Assembly (NCBI GenBank): GCA_008638375.1
Contig: VIRR01000528.1
Location: 124,501 to 188,500 of the forward strand
From: Nyssa sinensis
Taxonomy: Eukaryota; Streptophyta; Magnoliopsida; Cornales; Nyssaceae
DNA length: 64,000 nt
Reading direction: 5' to 3'
The notes below the pieces were generated by a model, which saw only the letters and a list, made by a program, of their open reading frames with translations, had not been told where the DNA came from and did no database searches. Below are positions 46,495-58,900 of the stretch, piece after piece (the stretch's first letter is position 1; every line of letters starts with the position of its first letter). Position numbers and translations under genes: made by a program.

Positions 46495-47416
46495 ATGAAA
46501 TCATCTCTCTCCGAAGATGATGAAGAGGAAGAGGAGAATGATGATGAAAAAGAAGGTGATGAGAGTCAATTCTTGGCTTTCACTAGCATCACCAATGTCT
46601 ATGAAGCCATTGAGGATGGTGATCATGAGGACACTAAGGACTTTGTGTCTAGTGATGAAAAGAGCGAGGATGAAGATAACATTGAGATTGCCTATAAACA
46701 AAAAAAAACTATTCAAGGAATCCATAAATCTCAAAAAGTATAACATGAAGCTCATCACTAAGCTCAAGTCTTGTGAGAAAGAAAAGAGTGTTTTAATAGT
46801 TAATCAATCTTTATTGAGTCAACTAAATGAGGAAAAATGGTTCCTTCTAAAGGACGTTGAATCCTTAGAAAATGAGAGAAACTCTTTGATTGTTGAGGTA
46901 GGAGGACTTAAGGATTCCTTAGTTGCTTGTGAGAATGAAAACAAAGAATTGAATTCCAAATTTCACTCTCTTACACACAATCTAGGAATGTAAAAATCAA
47001 TCTTTAGGATAGGTTAATAAGCTTTCTAAAATGCTTAATAATGTCCAAATCAAGAATGATAAAAGTGGTTTAGGATATGTCATGTTCACAAATAAGAACT
47101 ATCCATCCACATCCACTTTAAGTCAATCTCCCATTCTCAAGTCGGTTGTGTTTATGTCCTCAAAATCCAAAGGTGTTGAACCGTTGAACCACCTAAACAT
47201 ATGAGGAAATCCCAACCACAATCAAAACCTCAAGCACATTCTTGCCCACTACCTCAATCTAAAACCCTTCTCAAACCTCAACCAACTTCATTTTATTGCT
47301 CACATTGCATGGTTGAAAGACACTCTAGGAGGAAGTGTAGTTTTGCCAAGAAAAGGCAAACAAAATCTCACACTATAACCTTAAAGCACAAATATGAAAT
47401 TTCTACCGTGAAATAA
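46495..47416 (+). pseudogene. Gag C-terminal: acidic tail, coiled coil, second zinc knuckle
   Basis: In the same frame as the knuckle, 46495-46743 is strongly acidic (D/E runs) and then reads AYKQKK at an A-run (about 46698-46707). A frameshift there leads into the frame ending at 46993, which is heptad-like and charged (KLKSCEKEKSVLI, SLENERNSLIVEVGGLKDSL, ENENKELNSKF), a probable coiled coil. Further on, 47201-47416 has FYCSHCMVERHSRRKCSFAK, a C-x2-C-x4-H-x4-C second knuckle. A homologous coiled coil and knuckle occur on the minus strand at 53700-54300. Such extended Gags are typical of the large-LTR copia lineages. Confidence 0.78.
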
Positions 47417-49284
47417 CAAATGAATAGTCATATTCAAAAATCAAGGAGAATGGCTCAAAAGATCATGCATATTTCCAGCCTTGAAAAGCCTAAAGTAAAT
47501 CCCCACTCCGAGGGTAAAGATGAGGCCAAGACTCAAAAAGTTCCTCCTACTCCCAAAAAATTGTAAGGCAAATTTCGGTAAGGAATGATAAACTTAAAGG
47601 TCTTGAAAATGAGTGTGTAAATCACACTTCACAATTTTCTTCTTTCTCAAGAAGAGCAAATTTGAATATTAGATGACTAAGAGATTCTTAGCAATTTAGG
47701 GATTTTACTATTCACTCTCATCTTAGAGTCTCCCTATGAATTGTTTCATTTCTTCTTACTCCACTTCACTCATTGAAAATCATATAGAGTAAGTTGCATT
47801 CTCTTTCATAGTCTAGGTGATTTTTAACTTTTCTACCAAATCTAGGTCTATGGATTTTTTTTTTCTTTTTGTTTAATCCTTTTTTGGATTTTTTATTCTT
47901 CATAGTTAGGTGCATTTCAAACCTTTATAAACTCAGTAATCCAAAAATATTTTTCTTTTGTAATTGTTAATGGTAATCCCTTTTTTTAAAAAAAAAAAAA
48001 AGAATTGTATTAAGTGCATTTTAAGGGATTAAGTTTTGACATGTGGACTTTATCCTAGCAATATCTTCACTTAGTCTTTTTGACTTGGGTGCACACAATC
48101 CTTCAATCTACTTTTGATCTCATAGGTACTAGTCTTGCATATTTCTTGTACGAGATTTTCTTGTAGATAGGATGGACTTAATGGTTTTATATTTTTATCT
48201 CAATAAGTCCATGGCTAGAAAGATTGACTTAGGATGGAAAAATCAAAGGACCAGAAGTAAAAGCCTAAAAAGAAAATGGCACACACAAAAAATTCAAGAG
48301 TGGAAGAAAAGGGCTACCCTTAGGATTGTGTGTTGCTAGCATTGGAAATCCTTTGAAAATAGTAGTCTACTCAACTGTGTGAAAGCCATCTTCCAAAAAG
48401 AAAGCCAAGTGAAAATTCAATATGCATATTTTAGCTTGTAAGTTAAGAGGGAGATTTGATTGGAAATGGGGTAAAAAATCCCTAGGTTGATTAACTATGG
48501 TTGTTTACTTTTATTGATGTGAAAATCATTCCACACCATAAAAAAGTCAACATTGATACAAAGAACATTCCATGGTTGAAATTAATTCATATGCCTAATA
48601 ACCATGAATAAGTGAGTAAATAGTGAGTTTGTATGCGTCTTAGTGTTCTAAGATCATTTGAATGTATTGATATTATGTAGAACACATGTACATCTCTTTA
48701 ATTCACTCAAAAATGTTCTTTAATTTTAGTTTTCATCTCAAAAATATTGGGATTATTTTTAGCTTTGAAAAATAATTGATTCATCTAAAGGTTTTTAGCT
48801 AAAATGTGTTTTTTCCTAAACATCCCCTATTTTATAGTTGAAAATTGCCCAGGATTCTAAAATAGAGTAGGACACTCTATTTTTTCTAAGAGAAGAGCAA
48901 CTACTAGAGTTCATTCGAACGAACCCTCGTTCGAATGAAACTCACTCATTCGTTTGAATGAATAACTACTCAAGTTAAACACGGGAGAAGTAGCGCCATT
49001 TTTTGAAAACTCTTGGCTTTTCTCCCATTTTTTACTCCAAATCCTCTAAATTCTTGTGTCTTTTTTACCCCAGTGTTCAGCATTTGTCGATTCTACTCCG
49101 GTTAGAGCGTTCTACTCTTCGTGGGCTTCATTTCACCAATCACTTAGTGATTCTATCAGTTCATCAATTTGTAGGTCTTTGAGTCCATTTCTACCTTCTG
49201 GTTAGTTTGGATTGTAATTTAGTCTCTTGACGTAGCACTATCCTAGGTTCATCTTATTTTTCTTTTGTCATATACTACGTGATC
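47417..49284 (+). other. Internal non-coding stretch where pol is expected
   Basis: No protease, integrase, reverse-transcriptase or RNase H motif on either strand. A poly-T/poly-A stretch (47960-48001), short lysine-rich non-ORF sequence near 48220-48400 and a small TTCGAAYGA cluster (48905-48970) are the only marks. A clean pol deletion or replacement is implied. Confidence 0.7.
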
Positions 49285-50581
49285 ATGGCCACCAAGACCG
49301 TGGCCATTAAGCAATGACACTTTTCCTATGTCATTCATTTAGGAAGTGTGCCTCAAAACCTTATTCGGTATCTGACGAAGGTTTCCCAATTTTGAGCACA
49401 GACCATGATGTCCCGACCTATCCTTGTAAAGCGGGTATGCTCCTTAGATGATGTCCGTTAGACTTTAGCCTACAAGCAATTTGACTCACAAGGTTGGCTA
49501 CCCCTCTTTAGAGTTTCGGGTCCGACAAACGAGACCCTGGTTTGAGAGATCTATTCAAACCTCAATTCTTGTAATGCCTCAGAAGCCTTCGTAGTGACTA
49601 TCTACGGTGTCCCTTTCTCTCTCACCACAGAATTGATTGTTGAGACTCCTGGTCTTGCCAAAGTCACTCAGCCTGGCTTCCTATACCCCTCCCCTGTCGC
49701 CATTCCTTTTGTCAACCTTATCGCTTCCACCCTACGAGTTGACAGTTCTCATGTCTTCGCCTTACGGGGTGCAACCCTAAAGCAGGGATATCTTCATGAG
49801 GGTTACCGCATCCTCAACCTCATTGTTTGTAGTGCGTTGCATCCTGGCCGCCATAAGAACACGCTAACACTCCATCATGCCACACTCATATACGCACTAG
49901 GTGTTGCTGTCCCCATCGATGCTCCCTCGTATATACTTTGAGTCATCGATACCTCCACCACCGGTATGAGATACATTGTGTCCTTACTATTTGGTAGCCT
50001 GATCACTAGGATCAGTGCTGCACAGAAAGTTCCATTCTTTACTACTGATATGCTCATCCTCCCTCGTGGCCCGATTCCCCAATAGACCCTATCCCGGTCA
50101 CAAAGACATGTCATCACTCCTCCCCGGTGAGAGAGATGTTACTAATGAGTAGCAAGAAGTAAAGCAGCAGTAGCAGCAGCCCCAGCAGGCACCAGCTTTG
50201 CAGCAGTAGCCACATTTGTTGTTGTAGCAGCAGCAGTCTAGCAATTAGATTCAGATCGAGGATTTCCTTATTAACAGGACACCGCCGCATTTCAGTACCC
50301 CTTTAGGTATAGACTTTCGAGCGTTAGCAAAAGCTTCATCTTCTTCCACCGGTCAGCCGATCATGAGGGATGAGCTCGATAAGTGGTTACAACTTCACCA
50401 TGATCAGATCACTACTAACATAAATCATAGGTTAGAGTGGCACTATATCCAGGTCAAATCAAATTACTTTATCCTGATGTTGGTGAAGACTGCCTATATG
50501 CAATGAGCCATTCAAGGACTGACTGATACCATAGCTCGTGTCTTTCTTCCTCTTCTTCTTCCACTTACTGATGATCAGTGA
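49285..50581 (+). pseudogene. Retrotransposon accessory ORF relic (plant-transposon-protein type)
   Basis: Starting near MATKTVA at 49285, the reconstructable order is: FDSQGWLPLFRVSG, then the 115-codon open stretch 49594-49941 (TIYGVPFSLTTELIVETPGL, NLIASTLRVDSS, ATLKQGYLHEGYRILNLIV, HATLIYALGVAVPIDAPSYI), then SLITRISAAQK and TTDMLILPRG. After this come a Q-rich segment coded by CAG repeats (50140-50245) and a C-terminal WLQLHHDQITTNINHRLEWH region ending at TGA 50579-50581. At least six stops. Homologue at 3758-4855. The position between gag and the 3' LTR, in two separate elements, argues for a genuine element-borne gene. Function unknown; the 'putative plant transposon protein' family label is from memory. 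Confidence 0.65.
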
Positions 50582-51307
50582 TGTTGTAGCTATTTACATG
50601 AGTGATGAGTGTGATTATACTGAGGTTTTACCTATATTTTGTTACTTATCACCTACATATACTTTTTTATATGACAGTACATCTCTTTTTCGTATTGTGC
50701 ATTTTTGTTGAGATCAATGCTAAACCGTTATTTTTTGATGTCTTTGATATATATCTACTTCTTCTATTATCTGTATTGTCAATACTCTGTTATCTCTATA
50801 TGCATGTCTTTGAGTTGATATTTTACTTACTTTTGATCTTTCTTTGTGGTTTACCTCATTTGTCATCGTGACAAAAAAAAAGGGAGATATGTTGATATTA
50901 CGGGAGTTATATACAAATGGGGAGACTAGATATTTTAAGCATATATTGAGGGGGAGTAATATACCTTTTTTTGCATATGTTGAGATAACTATAAGTCACT
51001 TTATATTGCTCATGTCTCATTGCACAAGGCTTTCATGTTTACTGCACCTTGTTCTATATTGATACTTATCTGACATGAGATCTCATTGTTTTTATTTGTT
51101 ATGTCTCTTGTGATGTGATCTCACGTGGTATAGTTGAGGGTGTTGTGCAAGAAAACAGGTTGGCTAATTGTTAAAGAAATATTAAGTGACATTTTTAGTA
51201 TAAGATACTAAGTCAAAATGTATAATTTCCTTCTATCTGGCTCTTTGGGGATTATAGATTTTGGTATTGTATTTTTTATACTTTTTGTAGTTTTGTCACA
51301 AATTGTT
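50582..51307 (+). other. Internal 3' untranslated stretch
   Basis: T-rich, colinear with 4856-5416. The ORFs here are hydrophobic translations of T-rich DNA without motifs. Confidence 0.6.
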
Positions 51308-51319
51308 AAAGGAGAAGTT
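51308..51319 (+). other. Polypurine tract
   Basis: AAAGGAGAAGTT immediately before the 3' LTR start TGTTAGGACC. Confidence 0.65.
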
Positions 51320-52942
51320 TGTTAGGACCATGGGGTTCATTTTGTAAATTGGCTAATCCAGTTAGACAAAATGTGAATTGTGTGTAATCCGTACATAAGT
51401 CTTTCGAGTTGAGTACCTCGATGCTCGTTCTTACCCAAGTTCATCCAAGAGACATTACTGTGTATCACTACCAGTCGACTTATTTTTAGAAGAGTAAAAT
51501 GGTCTTTTGTATTTTATCGGATCTCACACACTCACATCATGTATGCATAGCATATAGATTTTATCTTATCATCATGTATTTGATTGGCTTGTGGTTGTGA
51601 ACTATTTTTGCCAAAATGCATCTTTGAAAATAAACAAATGGAAAAATTTAGTTCACAAAATAAGCTTTGAATGAGGGACTCATTGTTGCTCGTTCAAACA
51701 AAGCCTTAGCTTGTTCGAATGAACAACAGTAAGGTTCATTCTCATTCATTTTCATTCATTTGAACCCCTGTATCAAACGAGTTGCTGCAGCCTTAAAGTT
51801 ATACTCATTCCATACTCGATGTTCATTCGAACGAGCAAGTGCTCGTTCGAACGAGTGATGGTTTATTCGAATGAACCCTGGGCAAAAAATATATTTATAA
51901 TTTGATTTCTTCTCAATTGGGGATCAACCAAGCTCTTTGCAAAAAATAGGCAAAAATATATTTGAGAGCAATCAAAAAAATAAAGTGAGAGAGTCTCAAT
52001 TTGTGATAGCAAAATTGTTGATAGATCTTAATGCTTTTGTGAGAGATTAATCATTCATGGCATTCATTATCTTCTCTACTTATTTTTTGTTGATCCAATT
52101 TGATCAAAGCACACAATTCGATCAAATCTTAAGACCTTGGTCTGCATCAAATTCACCATTGAAAATTGAAGGAGTTCAAGCATAAGGATTTAGCATTGAG
52201 CGATCAGTGGACACCGAAGTCGTGTGGATTCACGATTGTTTTGAAAAGGCTTGATCAGAGGAGTCCGAGATTGTGGAGAAGTCCAATTATTTGAAGGATT
52301 GACTATGATATCTTGAGGATTCGAGATGAATTTGAAGACAGTCGGTGACAATGATGCTAAAGGTAATTAGATCATTCGGAGACTCATTATATTTCACTTT
52401 TCGTCATAGTTCATCACTTCCATGAGCATTGGCCCAGCTTTGGAGTTTTACTCCAAGGATTGTTGTCCTTGGTAGTTTTCTCCGTCATCAATCGGTGTCC
52501 AATCTCTTCTCTTTCCTTCTCTTTCAATTTACTATATACTTGATTTGAATTATTTCCATTTTATTTGAGAAATTGAGTTTTTCATGATTTCATAATTGTG
52601 CTTTCAATTGAGATAATTGAAAAACTTAATTTAGTAAATTGATTAAAAAAATTGATAACTTAGTTTATTTTCAATTGAATTGTGAAAATTGCTATAAAAT
52701 TAATTTAATTAATTTTGGTGAGCGTTGAATTAGTTGATACTTGATGGTTTCATTAGTGGAAAGGCTTAAACATTGGATTAATCGCGTTGAGTGATTTGTT
52801 GATTGATTGTGTCATCATTGTAATTAACCAAGAATTGGAATTAATGCAAAATAAATTTTTACTTCTAGACCTACCTATTTAACTTCCCCTCTAGGTAATT
52901 CACTCCTTGGGACCTTGAGTGATATCCCTCTGTGCACAAACA
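51320..52942 (+). repeat. 3' LTR of nested copia-type element
   Basis: Begins TGTTAGGACC, ends GTGCACAAACA, 1623 bp. It shares the TTCGAACGAGCAAGTGCTCG block (about 51830) and all landmarks with 43789-45443, with many substitutions and small indels. Confidence 0.88.
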
Positions 52943-53430
52943 CTTTACTAACTTTGGTAGTCCTCAAGCTAGGTCATTGTTAACCAACTTTTTAAGTTGT
53001 TTGTGGTTGACATGGTCGAATCTCTCATGCCAAAGGTTGCAAGAATCAACCTTAGCACTATTACATGTGATTTTTGGTTCAAGTGAAATGTTATAGCAAT
53101 TATTGGATGTCGTTTATCCCTCTAACATGCATTTCCCATTTTCATTCATCACTTTATATTAAGTTTTGGTGAAGCACACATTGAAGTTCTTATCACATAA
53201 CTGACTAATGCTAATTAAATTAGCCCTTAGTCCCTCAACATACAACACATTCTCAAGTTTTGGGGAATCATCTACGATGATAGTTCCTTTTCCTAGAATG
53301 TTTGACTTCTTCCCATCCCCAAAGATGACTGCTCCCTCTTTATGACTCACAAGGTTAGTGAAGAGAGATTTGTCACCGGACGTGTGCCTACAGCACCCGC
53401 TATCAATGTACTAAGAATTTGAATTACTAG
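52943..53430 (-). pseudogene. Copia protease and GAG-pre-integrase relic
   Basis: Minus strand from 53430: YIDSGCCRHTSGDKSLF (aspartic protease active site D-S-G), then an open 63-codon stretch AVIFGDGKKSNILGKGTI, LENVLYVEGLRANLISISQL, and after further stops LWHERFDHVNHKQLKKLV, the pre-integrase H..H signature. An upstream W is a stop. It continues at 43788 after removal of the nested element (LPKLVK joined to DSFWSV). The protease would cleave Gag-Pol and the pre-integrase region leads into integrase. Not functional. Confidence 0.88.
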
Positions 53431-54325
53431 ATTTGAAGGCAATATGAATTACTCAACATTTATGGTTGTCCTTTCTTAGCCAAATTTGCTTTATTGCCTT
53501 CTTGTGTATGGTTAAGACATGTTGTATATAGGCTTTGTATGTCTTTGGATGAGGTCTAAGGGTTAGTAGGGTTTCACAAGCTTTCTCATTTCCATCACTT
53601 TTTGAGACATACTCCTAGATTTTTAAACGTATTTATTCAATTGTTGCTTAACCAAAGACAATTTCTTTTGGTGCTCATTTGACATATATTGATGTTGTAC
53701 ATGTCTTTTCCTCATGGCTCAACGATGCCTTCTCGGATGACCATCTACCCTACAAAAAAAACAATGTGAGACCTTGGGTTGGGTTTGGTCTTGAACTAAA
53801 TGTTGAATGTTGGGCTGAGGTAACATCATCCTTATTTGATTGCTAGAAGAAATCAACTAAGGCTTGAAGATAGAAGGAATAATTTTAATAGAGAAAGATG
53901 TCTTATTAAACATGATTTCAAGGGTACTTTTCATACTCCTAGCTAATTTAAATTATTCATCAAATTTTACTCTTAATTCCTCCTTTTCAATTTCACAAGC
54001 CTTTGGGGATGATTTGAGATTACATACCTCACCCATTAGGATATTTCTCTCTTGTTCTAAACTTTCATGTTTTTCTAAGAGAGAGGCCTTAACTTCTTCA
54101 AGTTGACTCAACATGGTTTGGTCAACTTGTATTCACCTTTTCCTTTTTCACTCAACTTTAGCTTCTTGGCTAATTTCATGTTAGCCTTCTTGATATTGAG
54201 AAATTCTTTAGATAATTACTCGTAAGCAATCTCTATATTAGTTTCAATTTCACCCTCACATATCTTAAGATAATCACCCTTCATTGTTCACACTTAGGTA
54301 TCCAATCAATTGCCTTTGAGAGTAG
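53431..54325 (-). pseudogene. Copia Gag C-terminal region relic
   Basis: Minus strand: ICEGEIETNIEIAYE, FLNIKKANMKLAKKLKLSEK, then SLEQERNILMGEVCNLKSS and EIEKEELRVKF (probable coiled coil). Then CFFCRVDGHPRR, a zinc-knuckle remnant lacking its last cysteine. It matches 46680-47345 of the nested element. The UBN2 half of Gag is missing: the coiled-coil part starts almost directly after the PBS, so about 1 kb is deleted. Confidence 0.75.
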
Positions 54326-54337
54326 ACTCTGATACCA
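54326..54337 (-). other. Primer-binding site (initiator-Met type)
   Basis: Minus-strand TGGTATCAGAGT, a few bases inside the LTR end at 54344. It marks the 5' end of the minus-strand copia. Confidence 0.8.
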
Positions 54338-54343
54338 CTTTTT

Positions 54344-55976
54344 TGGTTGGTCCCGTGGTATGCATATAACTTAGAAGGAAAGGTTGAATAGGTATGTACA
54401 ACTTTTTTAAACTTCTCCAATTTTTCAACCACAACACTAACAACGACTAAAATAGCAAAGTAAATGAATTGTAAATTCAATGAATATTCAACAATAGTGC
54501 ACAATTCAATCACACATCACAATCTATCCAATTTAGTAATCAAGTAGTAATTATCATGACATACCATTAAACACAAGCCTAAATGATCTACTAGTTCAAT
54601 TTCATTATCAATTCTACAATTCAAATTGAAATTCAACTAAGTGCTTAATTGTCAATTCCACAATTCAATTTGTTATTCCAATTTCACAATTAAGGTTCTC
54701 AATTATTCAATTGAAGATCAAATTTCACAATTCATGAAAACCTAAATCTCTATATAACGGAAGTAATTAATTCAAGCAAATTTGAAATCGTAAAACATGA
54801 AGAGTAAGATAAATTGCAAAATAAAGTGATAACAGAGAAACCACGATAGAAAATTATCCACGATGGAAAACTCCAAAGGCGACCATGCTCGGGGAAAAGT
54901 TCCACTATGATTAAGATCAAATTACAATGCAAAGATGAACCAAACTTTGTACCTCAAGCTCCATACTACCCGTTCACGTCTTCAATCTCCCTTGAATCCA
55001 CAAGCTCCTCATAGTCGAAATCTTTATACAATTGGACACTCTCCACGGTCTCGGAATCCTCCGATCGGGCCACTTCACAATTGCAAATCCTCATAATTTT
55101 TGGTATCTACTAATTGCTCAAGGTTGAACTCCACACTCTTCAATGGTGAATTGACTTGGAATTGAGGCTCTTTGAAATGACTTGGATCATGTGAATTCAT
55201 CTAAATCAATGGATGATTAGAGTAAAGATATGCATGATATACAATTATGATTGTTCACTCATGAAAGCTTTTAGATCTCTCAAGTGTATAGCTCTCACAA
55301 CTAGAACTCATTCTCACTTTGTTTTCCCTCCATAGAAACTAAATTTTCATCAATTTATATGAAAGCGGTCGGATCTTAAATTAAGCTTGCAAATAGAAAA
55401 TTTTTATTTTTCACATAGTTTTTGTTCAAACAAATCATTGATTTTCGAACCAACACTTGTTTGTTCAAACAAGCATGGAATGGACATCAAATGAGCAAAG
55501 ATCAAAGGTTACAGCTTTTCATTTGATGCAGTCCTATAGGACGAAAGAGAACGAGAAAAAATGAACCTTATGTTGTTCGTTCGAACGAGCCAATGATTCA
55601 TTCAAATGAGCAACAAAGAGTTGCTTATTCTCTACTTGTCTTGTGAACTTAGTTTCTCTAAGAATTTTGAAATATGCACTTTTGGAAAAATTGTTTCACA
55701 ATCACAAGGAAATTACACACATGATGATATGATTTCTAATATATGCAATGTGTAAGTATGTGAGATTCAAATCAAAATAAAAGTCTGAATTGCCCAATTT
55801 ATCCTTCAAGAATTAAGATGACCAGCAGACAAGCACAACAATGAAGCTTAAACCATCTTGGGATACAATAGAAGTTGAGATACTCTAAGCCTAAGACTAA
55901 TGCAATGAATACAATTAAAGCACATTTTGTCAAAATCAGATTAGCCAATTAAATATCGGATCCTATGGTCCTAACA
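54344..55976 (-). repeat. 5' LTR of minus-strand copia
   Basis: Minus strand begins TGTTAGGACC at 55976 and ends GGACCAACCA at 54344, 1633 bp. TTCGAACGAGC words at 55420-55620. Together with the PBS and the gag, protease, integrase and RT relics down to 40821 it defines one element whose 3' part is lost. Confidence 0.85.
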
Positions 55977-58900
55977 CTAAGCATATAGGCTTGCATGGAC
56001 TCTAAGCCCTAATAATAAACCAAATCACCATTGTTGGAAACTTGAAAATGGGTCAGACATCGATGGAAACAAAATTGGTTTTTAATGCTTGGAATTTAAA
56101 CTACATGCTATGAGGTTAACAAAACTAGAAAAATTAGGCAAAATGGCCTAAGGAATAGTGAGATATGATCATGAACCATTTTGGGTCCAAATTGGAATAA
56201 GTCAAAAAAAGGTCTAAAGCTTGTAAATTTGAAAGGGGATTGAAACTCTATTGATCAAGGAACATAATAAAAGAAATTTCGTTCAAAATGAGCCACAAAT
56301 GGCCTTGAGCAGACCAGTTGCATGTCTCATACAATAAAGCATGAACTAGGCTTTACATGTTGTTTCGAACCACCAAATCGACACTAGATCATAGGGTGAT
56401 GTCCTATAAACACTTTGAAATGAAATGAGACAAGAACTAAGGTCTGGAATGGCGCAAAATCGGATATGAAAACCCTTAGGATTTCCTATTACACTTGAAT
56501 TGGGGACGACAATGAACAGTTTACTGGGAACGGGTCGGGCCGAAAATGGGTCTGGGTCAAACCAGCGTATAATCGGGTTAGAACTTAAAAGGAACGACAT
56601 CGTTTTGACGCGTGAAATTTAAATAAGTCCTAGGTGACACAATTTTATTTTGATAATGCCATTGTGACGCACGGCTAACGCACTAAACCGCACTAGATCG
56701 GTCGGTTCTCACACCTTCAACCACGGTTTAGTTGATTCAAAGCTAGACCTGTTGGATTTTAATGAAAATAAAGGGGTTCAGTTAAATAGAAACCAAACTA
56801 GTGGGTTCACCTCTAATACATGAACCGAAATTTTTTATATTTACAATTTAACCCCATTAATTTTTGAAAATTATGAAAAATTCCAAAAAAATAATTATTA
56901 ATTATTTTTATGCCCATTAATATATATAGGTAAAATTATTATTTTACCCCTAAGCCTAAAATTAGTGTAACGAAGGCCAATTGAAATGCAAGAGAGGCTT
57001 TTTCAATATTTCTAGGCATTCTAGATTTAATGGCAAAGTTTCATTTGGAAAATTGGACCCCGAAATATATGAATAGATAAACGGGACTAATTTCAAATGA
57101 GTCCTAAACAGTTAATTAAGCTACCAAATGAACCCCAATGACCACGAGGGTACCTACCCTAACATTTTTTTACGTTTTGGACTCAATGGTGGGGTTTGTT
57201 TCATCAAATGATGTACCAAAAATATAGATACGTAAAAATAAGTAATTTCCAAACTGTCCTTAATGATATACGGGTTACTAGACTGACTAAAAAAATATAA
57301 AAATGGCATGAAAATGAGAAATTACAAAAACGAGTCCGAAGATGGTCCCACATGAAAATGAGAAATCACAAAAAAATGTCCCAAGCTATAAAATAAGCCA
57401 CTAAAAGGCTAATTAAGATCTGAAAAAGGCTAAGTTTAGTATCTTCGATATTACAAACCCAAAAATGATGTCTGTTTAGAAAAAATAAGACTCCATAACA
57501 AATTAAAAAAATGATGAATACGACTTGCATCCCCTTATATAGGCATAAGGAGTACACACTATTCATTAATCGTAACTAAAACTTAATGAAGCTACCAACA
57601 GAGTCAAGAAGTAAAGAGGGACCCATAATAATGTTTTAAAGACCCTCTAGACTCAAAAATGAAGTCCAATTAGGCCAACGAAGTGTCGAATGATAAAGGA
57701 CATAAAAGGGGTAAAATAACCAAAATGCCCCTAAAGGGCTAAAGTAAGTTACGAGATGAGCTAAGAAGCATTAGGAACCCTAATTAGAGAAATTTAGGGA
57801 ATCCTAAATCATAATCACCAAATAATCATCTATATTACCCCATAATTTACTTTTTGGTGAATAAAATATATTAAATTTAGTGTAATTGATGCATTTGTAG
57901 TCTTTTGTAGGCAGGTGATGATTTTGTGCCAAACGATGATATTTGGACCCATTAGAGCCATGAAAAATAATTTGAAATGGATCTAAGATCATTTCTGACT
58001 AGTTAAAATAAATAAATAAATAAAATCATATCTTTCAACTCTGATATCGGATTGAGTTGATCTTTGTGGCATTGGAAATATAATTCAAATTTCTACAAAG
58101 TTGTGTCTTATAGACAACGCCTAATTCGAACGTTTGGAGGCTTAAATATGGTCCTAAAGTCTTTGTTGTTATAGTGCCTACGAGACTTGGACGCGGTTTG
58201 ACTACTGTGCAATATTTTGACCATATCTTTTAGATGCGAATTCGGTTTGGCATGCAATAAATTAGGTTGGAAAGCTAACATAAAGGGGTACAATTCTTCC
58301 TGAAATATAAATTTCAATTTCTAACATTTACTATAGTCCATTTGGCTCCAAATAGAAGCCTAAAAATCTAGCAAAAAATTTGGTTGAATATCTCCCATAC
58401 TTAATGGATCTCCAGAATCATTTTTTTTTAGACTTATATAAGCCTTGACAAATGGGACATGAGAGAAGGTTGTGAACAAAAGCTGAAAAAGAGGGCCTCT
58501 CATCATATAGTGATATTCACGAAACAGAGAGAGATTCTTCATCATGTTCAATTCATTTATTGTATTTTCTTTTGATTTTAAATTTGTAATGAGTTTCTAA
58601 AACTCTGGCTAAGGCTAGGAGTGAAGCAACAACAACTGTATGATTTTTTGTGTGATTTGCCAATGCTCTTAATGCAAGATTCAATTTTTTTGGTTTAATT
58701 CAAGTGTTAGTAAAGTTTCTTTGTTCTATATAATTCTTTAATCTATCATAGACTCAGGGAACGGTAAATACTTCGAATTCCCTACAAATCAAATAACTAA
58801 TGTTACCATGTTTTGAATTAACCAAACATAATAATATTTTCAGAATCACCACCCCATCTTTCGATTAGAATCACCTTTCGTGTGAATTTCGATTGAGGAT

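Larger units (their letters stand above)
43789..52942 (+). mobile_element. Copia-type element with gag but no pol, nested in copia integrase
   Basis: 9154 bp with two LTRs (1655 and 1623 bp), PBS, PPT and flanking CTTTC / CTTTA (43784-43788 and 52943-52947; one mismatch). The interior (45444-51319) encodes a broken Gag with coiled coil and two zinc knuckles, then about 1.7 kb without ORFs, then an accessory ORF relic; protease, integrase, reverse transcriptase and RNase H are absent. The LTRs are clearly diverged, so the insertion is old. Gag architecture suggests the SIRE/Maximus lineage (inference). It is probably a non-autonomous derivative mobilised by relatives such as the element it sits in. 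Confidence 0.88.

Noticed and set aside
50602..50871. Hydrophobic 89-codon ORF that could be taken for a membrane protein
   Set aside because: T-rich DNA gives F/L/Y codons in any frame. The homologous stretch at 4856-5416 lacks the ORF.
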